Of a stretch of DNA of 9,173 bases, positions 7,174-9,173 are shown piece by piece. How positions within the stretch are numbered: the first letter of the stretch is position 1; each line of letters begins with the position of its first letter. The notes below the pieces were generated by a model. That model had not been told where the DNA came from. It worked only from the letters and a program-made list of their open reading frames with translations, and ran no database searches. Where the stretch lies: assembly GCA_024643585.1 (NCBI GenBank), contig JAHEMP010000076.1:1-9173 (forward strand), in the 5' to 3' direction. Made by a program: the position numbers and the translations under genes. This DNA is from Crocinitomicaceae bacterium. GTDB lineage: Bacteria; Bacteroidota; Bacteroidia; Flavobacteriales_D; Crocinitomicaceae.

Positions 7174-7458
7174 ATGAAAAACACAGTTTATATACTCCAT
7201 TCTGCAAAGTTAAACCGCTTTTATACTGGTTTTTCGACCAATTTTGAGTTGCGTATGATTTTTCATGAAAAAAGTGAAATGAGAAAATTCACCTTTAAGG
7301 CGGACGACTGGGAAGTTTATTTTAAAATTGAATGTGATTCAAAAGCTCAAGGTTTGTCCATAGAAAAGCACATAAAACGGATGAAAAGCAGTCAATATAT
7401 TCAAAATCTGAAAAAATACCCTGATTTGGTTTTACGTTTACAATCGAAGTATAAATAG
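7174..7458 (+). CDS. Stand-alone GIY-YIG nuclease family protein
   Basis: The 94-residue protein consists of a single GIY-YIG domain. The motif appears as VYI (5-7) and YTG (17-19), followed by the conserved arginine R27 (NFELR), H31, and the metal-binding glutamate E64 in SIEKHIK. All expected catalytic positions are present, so it could be an active DNA endonuclease that cleaves one strand per site using a divalent metal. No DNA-recognition domain is attached, unlike the classical homing enzymes. Small stand-alone members are common in Bacteroidota and their role is unclear. The ATG at 7174 follows the tRNA terminator by 23 nt. No TAnnTTTG promoter and no Shine-Dalgarno sequence precede it, so expression may be low or depend on read-through. 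It is flanked by an intact tRNA-Asn and a broken copy of the tRNA 3' half. Confidence 0.88.
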   Translation: MKNTVYILHSAKLNRFYTGFSTNFELRMIFHEKSEMRKFTFKADDWEVYFKIECDSKAQGLSIEKHIKRMKSSQYIQNLKKYPDLVLRLQSKYK

Positions 7459-7472
7459 GTAGGTTAATCAGA

Positions 7473-7490
7473 CCCCGAAAGCTTTCGGGG
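7473..7490. repeat. 18-bp perfect palindrome inside the tRNA remnant
   Basis: CCCCGAAAGCTTTCGGGG is a perfect 9+9 inverted repeat. It replaces six tRNA bases (7090-7095, the variable loop and first T-stem base). It would form a strong hairpin in RNA or a cruciform in DNA. It shares the frame CCCGAnAGnTnTCGGG with the second palindrome. Confidence 0.9.
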
Positions 7491-7504
7491 TTGGTTCGAG
7501 CCCA

Positions 7505-7522
7505 TCCCGATAGTTATCGGGA
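7505..7522. repeat. Second 18-bp palindrome inside the tRNA remnant
   Basis: TCCCGATAGTTATCGGGA is an 18-bp inverted repeat with a single G-T mismatch at the centre. It replaces four tRNA bases (7110-7113). It has the same length and outer sequence as the first palindrome but is not identical, suggesting two members of one short palindromic family. Confidence 0.88.
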
Positions 7523-7569
7523 GAAGAGCAAAAGTCCAGCAGAAATGTTGGACTTTTTTGCGTTATGTA
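7523..7569 (+). repeat. 47-bp direct repeat, copy 2 (tRNA tail plus terminator)
   Basis: Identical over 47 bp to 7114-7160. The identity stops at 7570, three bases before the stop codon of the convergent LysR gene. It is the right-hand boundary of the duplicated unit. Confidence 0.97.
7530..7559. terminator. Duplicate hairpin terminator, probably bidirectional
   Basis: This is the same 12-bp stem and GAAA loop as at 7121-7150, with TTTTTT on the plus strand. On the minus strand the stem is followed by a shorter T-run (TTTT within the stem edge, then GC). It can therefore end the GIY-YIG unit and may also serve the LysR gene, whose stop codon lies 13 nt away. Confidence 0.75.
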
Positions 7570-7572
7570 ATA

Positions 7573-8466
7573 TTAAAACTGCAGGTACCAATCGAAATAG
7601 TCCTTCAGGATTTGTTGTTTTTCTTGTCGGACAAAATTTAAAAAGGCCTGACTTACTGGGGATAATTTTTTCCCTTTAAGCCAGATTAAACGCCACTCAG
7701 TATGCAATGGCAGTCCTTTTGACGGTAAAATATGCAACTCCCCATTTTCCAATTCTGTTTTTATTCCGATTAATGGCATAATTGAGTAACCGAGTCCAGC
7801 AATAACAGCTTGTTTGACCGCCTCATTAGATGTAAGTTCCATTTTTTTTCGCTTCATCCCTTCCTTGGAAAGGAAATAGTGTTCCATTGCCTTACGTGTT
7901 GCGGAACCTTCTTCACGATAGATTAAGGGGCTGGTTTTGTTTCTTTTACTATGATTACCGATTAAGTACAGTTTGTTTTCTACTAATATTTCTTCTTCAA
8001 CTTGCAATTTGTCAGGTAAAACAGAGACTAATGCAAAATCAGTTTCGTTGTTTTTTAGACTTTCGATAACCATGCTTTTGTTTGTAACATCTAGAACTAA
8101 ATCAATGCCTGAGTTTTTTTCCATGAAACCGGTTAAAAAATAAGGAATGACGTATTTACCTGTTGATGCTGATGATATTTTGAGTTTACCCGTTAAGATC
8201 CCCTCATAGGCTTGGGTTTTGTAATTGATATTTTCTAATTCCATAATTACCCTCTCCGCGATCATTCCAATTTCTCTTCCAAAATCTGTTATGTAGAGTT
8301 TGCGTCCGATAACCTCGGTTAATGGTATTTCAAATTGGTCTTGAAAATTTTTGACTTGAATAGATACAGCAGGCTGCGTCATGAAAAGTTCTTCAGATGC
8401 TCTCGTGATACTCTCTGTCTGAATGACTTTAAGAAAAATTTGAAGTTGATGAATAGTATAATTCAT
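7573..8466 (-). CDS. LysR-family transcriptional regulator
   Basis: The 297-residue protein has the standard LTTR layout. The winged helix-turn-helix is at about residues 4-62 (LQIFLKVIQTESITRASEELF, then TQPAVSIQVKNFQ), followed by a linker helix. The two-lobed effector-binding domain runs from about 92 to 290, with SSASTGKYVIPYFL at 98-111 and the conserved AVKQAVIAGLGYSIMP element near 216-231. It binds DNA as a tetramer, and an unknown small molecule modulates it. The effector domain gives an impression of the CbbR/CysB-like branch, but the ligand cannot be read from the sequence. The gene is divergent from the small unknown gene and the NuoL/DabB-like gene, with a LysR box in between, so it most likely controls that operon and itself. 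Length and motifs are complete. Confidence 0.95.
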   Translation of the reverse strand: MNYTIHQLQIFLKVIQTESITRASEELFMTQPAVSIQVKNFQDQFEIPLTEVIGRKLYITDFGREIGMIAERVIMELENINYKTQAYEGILTGKLKISSASTGKYVIPYFLTGFMEKNSGIDLVLDVTNKSMVIESLKNNETDFALVSVLPDKLQVEEEILVENKLYLIGNHSKRNKTSPLIYREEGSATRKAMEHYFLSKEGMKRKKMELTSNEAVKQAVIAGLGYSIMPLIGIKTELENGELHILPSKGLPLHTEWRLIWLKGKKLSPVSQAFLNFVRQEKQQILKDYFDWYLQF

Positions 8467-8475
8467 AAAAATAGT

Positions 8476-8490
8476 TTATGTAAACCATAA
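8476..8490. promoter_or_regulatory. LysR-type operator box (T-N11-A)
   Basis: TTATG-TAAAC-CATAA is a perfect 5-5-5 inverted repeat containing the LTTR T-N11-A core. It lies next to the lysR -7 box, over its predicted transcription start, as expected for autorepression. It is centred about 53 bp upstream of the predicted start of the divergent operon, close to the usual LTTR activation position. Confidence 0.65.
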
Positions 8491-8498
8491 CAAATATA
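8491..8498 (-). promoter_or_regulatory. Putative -7 promoter element of the LysR gene
   Basis: The minus strand reads TATATTTG, a full TAnnTTTG match. Transcription should begin near 8487, giving a 20-nt leader. No clear -33 TTTG is seen, consistent with a regulated promoter. Confidence 0.55.
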
Positions 8499-8524
8499 AA
8501 TAAAAATATATGGAATTGGTGCTA

Positions 8525-8532
8525 TAATTTTG
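8525..8532 (+). promoter_or_regulatory. Putative -7 promoter element of the small-protein/DabB-like operon
   Basis: TAATTTTG is a full TAnnTTTG match. The usual -33 TTTG is absent at 19-21 nt upstream (the region is AT-only), which fits a promoter needing an activator such as the divergent LysR protein. The first ATG (8537) follows after 4 nt. Confidence 0.55.
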
Positions 8533-8557
8533 TCCCATGAATTTAAAAAAGGTAAAC

Positions 8558-8857
8558 ATGAAAAATGAAAAAGAGCAGGTAATGATTACGAAAGATGAAT
8601 TTGAATTGATTAAAGGAGTCTTTTCTCCTGATGATGCATTGGAAATAATTATGCACTTGTTGAATGAAAAAATCAAGTATCATGGTGTGAGAAGTTTTAA
8701 TCAGTCGATACGAATTGGATCAAAAGACGAATGGTCCGAAGTTAGAATTGAAGAGCTCAAAGAAAGCAGAGACGAAATAAAATTTCTCTTGGATAAAGCA
8801 AAAGAAGATGGTCATACCGTAAAGATCAATTCTATCATTTCAATAGAATTAATTTAA
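8558..8857 (+). CDS. Small conserved-looking protein of unknown function
   Basis: I do not recognise this protein. From the chosen start it has 99 residues, is acidic and soluble, and is predicted to be mostly helical (DEFELIKGVFSPDDALEIIMHLL, then IEELKESRDEIKFLLDKAKEDG), with a beta end (TVKINSIISIELI). It has no signal peptide, membrane segment or metal motif. The ATG at 8558 is preferred because AAAAAAGG lies about 8 nt upstream and it sits about 20 nt after the predicted transcription start. The alternative ATG at 8537 would be leaderless, with the same 4-nt spacing from the -7 box as the gene at 405; a third in-frame ATG is at 8582. The NuoL/DabB-like gene follows after 27 nt, so it is probably co-transcribed and may serve the same transporter. 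Confidence 0.8.
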   Translation: MKNEKEQVMITKDEFELIKGVFSPDDALEIIMHLLNEKIKYHGVRSFNQSIRIGSKDEWSEVRIEELKESRDEIKFLLDKAKEDGHTVKINSIISIELI

Positions 8858-8884
8858 ACGCAACTAATTAAAATCTAGACGATT

Positions 8885-9173
8885 ATGCAGACTAAATTTC
8901 TTTTATTTTTAATTCTCTTAGCGCCGGCAATATTCATAGTTACTGCCATCCTATCTTTCTTTCAAGAAGGAATTCGACCAACAACTATAAAAAAGATGGC
9001 AAAGGCGTCAACGTTAATTAGTTTATTCTCAGCATCCATTAGTGTTTACTTAGCGGTGAACAATGGACTCGTAGAATCTTCTTTACTCGGAATCAACAAT
9101 TTCGGTCTAAGTATTGGAATTGACGCTTTGAGCAGTTTAATGTTCACCATGATTGCTATAATTGGTTTTATTG
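8885..9173 (+). CDS. NuoL/DabB-like proton-conducting membrane subunit (N-terminal part, runs off window)
   Basis: The first 96 codons are present. The protein begins MQTKFLLFLILLAPAIFIV with a hydrophobic helix (about 4-26). A basic loop (TTIKKMAKAS) and a second helix (about 43-60) follow. Then comes LSIGIDALSSLMFTMIAIIGFI (75-96), the characteristic entry to the NADH:quinone oxidoreductase chain 5 / antiporter family, in which a G-D-LS-M pattern leads into a membrane helix. This family includes NuoL, Mrp antiporter subunits and DabB of the DabAB inorganic-carbon pump. The divergent LysR gene and absence of other nuo genes favour DabB over complex I. Confirmation requires a DUF2309 (DabA) gene downstream, outside the window. 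The start at 8885 has no clear Shine-Dalgarno sequence. Confidence 0.78.
   Translation, partial: MQTKFLLFLILLAPAIFIVTAILSFFQEGIRPTTIKKMAKASTLISLFSASISVYLAVNNGLVESSLLGINNFGLSIGIDALSSLMFTMIAIIGFI

Larger units (their letters stand above)
7463..7529 (+). pseudogene. Degenerate duplicate of the tRNA-Asn 3' half with two palindrome insertions
   Basis: Three blocks match the intact tRNA in order: GTTAATCAGA (7463-7472, equal to 7080-7089, from the first anticodon base), TTGGTTCGAGCCCA (7491-7504, equal to 7096-7109, the T arm), and GAAGAGC (7523-7529, equal to 7114-7120, acceptor end). Between blocks, 6 and 4 tRNA bases are replaced by 18-bp palindromes. No 5' half is present, so it cannot make a tRNA. 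It lies 4 nt after the GIY-YIG stop codon. Confidence 0.85.
7161..7569 (+). mobile_element. Putative 409-bp GIY-YIG unit bounded by tRNA-tail/terminator repeats
   Basis: The segment between the end of repeat copy 1 and the end of copy 2 contains one GIY-YIG nuclease gene, a degenerate tRNA-Asn 3' half, two palindromes and a terminator. The arrangement resembles insertion at a tRNA 3' end with the target restored. There is no integrase or transposase, so mobility would have to depend on the nuclease (homing-like) or on recombination between repeats. Calling it mobile is an inference from geometry only. Confidence 0.35.

Noticed and set aside
7046..7529. Split tRNA or group I intron in tRNA-Asn carrying a GIY-YIG homing gene
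   Set aside because: The upstream tRNA-Asn is complete and fully paired with its own terminator, so it is not interrupted. Only a 3' half is duplicated downstream, and no intron core is seen.
7046..7569. Conventional integrative element with attL/attR at the tRNA
   Set aside because: The unit is only about 409 bp and has no integrase, excisionase or cargo beyond the nuclease. The second tRNA piece is interrupted, unlike a clean attachment site.
7491..7679. 62-codon plus-strand open frame beginning in the tRNA remnant
   Set aside because: It starts within the duplicated T-arm, reads through the terminator hairpin and then antisense to the LysR gene. There is no ribosome-binding site and no recognisable protein content.

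Overview
This window looks like a chromosomal segment of a Bacteroidota bacterium, most likely a member of the Flavobacteriales. The reasons are: AT-rich DNA; TAnnTTTG-type -7 promoter elements instead of the TATAAT type; few clear Shine-Dalgarno sequences; a DUF6495-like protein and a LETM1/TerB-type protein of the kind I associate with this phylum; and a large secreted lamin-tail protein. Genus assignment is not possible from the sequence alone. No stretch longer than 300 bases lacks a gene.

Positions 1-2533 hold housekeeping and small conserved genes. The 5' part of dxr (isoprenoid synthesis) runs off the left edge on the minus strand. Divergent from it is a two-gene plus-strand unit, a DUF6495-like protein followed by a SUFU-domain protein. 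This unit converges on asd (aspartate-semialdehyde dehydrogenase, minus strand). The -7 boxes of dxr and of the DUF6495-like gene lie only 4-5 nt before their ATGs, so both may be translated from leaderless or nearly leaderless mRNAs.

Positions 2534-6968 hold an 856-residue secreted protein divergent from asd, made of a tandem (Ig-like + lamin-tail) x2 array and a C-terminal FlgD/gliding-type beta domain. It is followed by a LETM1/TerB-like protein and a single-stranded DNA-binding protein with an unusual acidic tail.

Positions 6986-7569 are the most unusual part. A strong promoter drives an intact tRNA-Asn(GUU) with its own hairpin terminator. A 94-residue stand-alone GIY-YIG nuclease gene follows. 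After it comes a second, broken copy of the tRNA 3' half. That copy begins exactly at the first anticodon base, is interrupted by two different 18-bp palindromes, and ends in a perfect 47-bp repeat of the tRNA tail plus terminator. The geometry is that of a roughly 409-bp unit inserted at, or duplicated from, the tRNA 3' half, carrying only a nuclease gene.

Positions 7573-9173 hold a LysR-type regulator (minus strand) divergent from a small unknown protein and the 5' part of a NuoL/DabB-like membrane subunit. A textbook T-N11-A LysR box lies in the divergent promoter region. A bicarbonate-uptake (DabAB-like) locus is a reasonable inference, but the partner gene would lie beyond the right edge.
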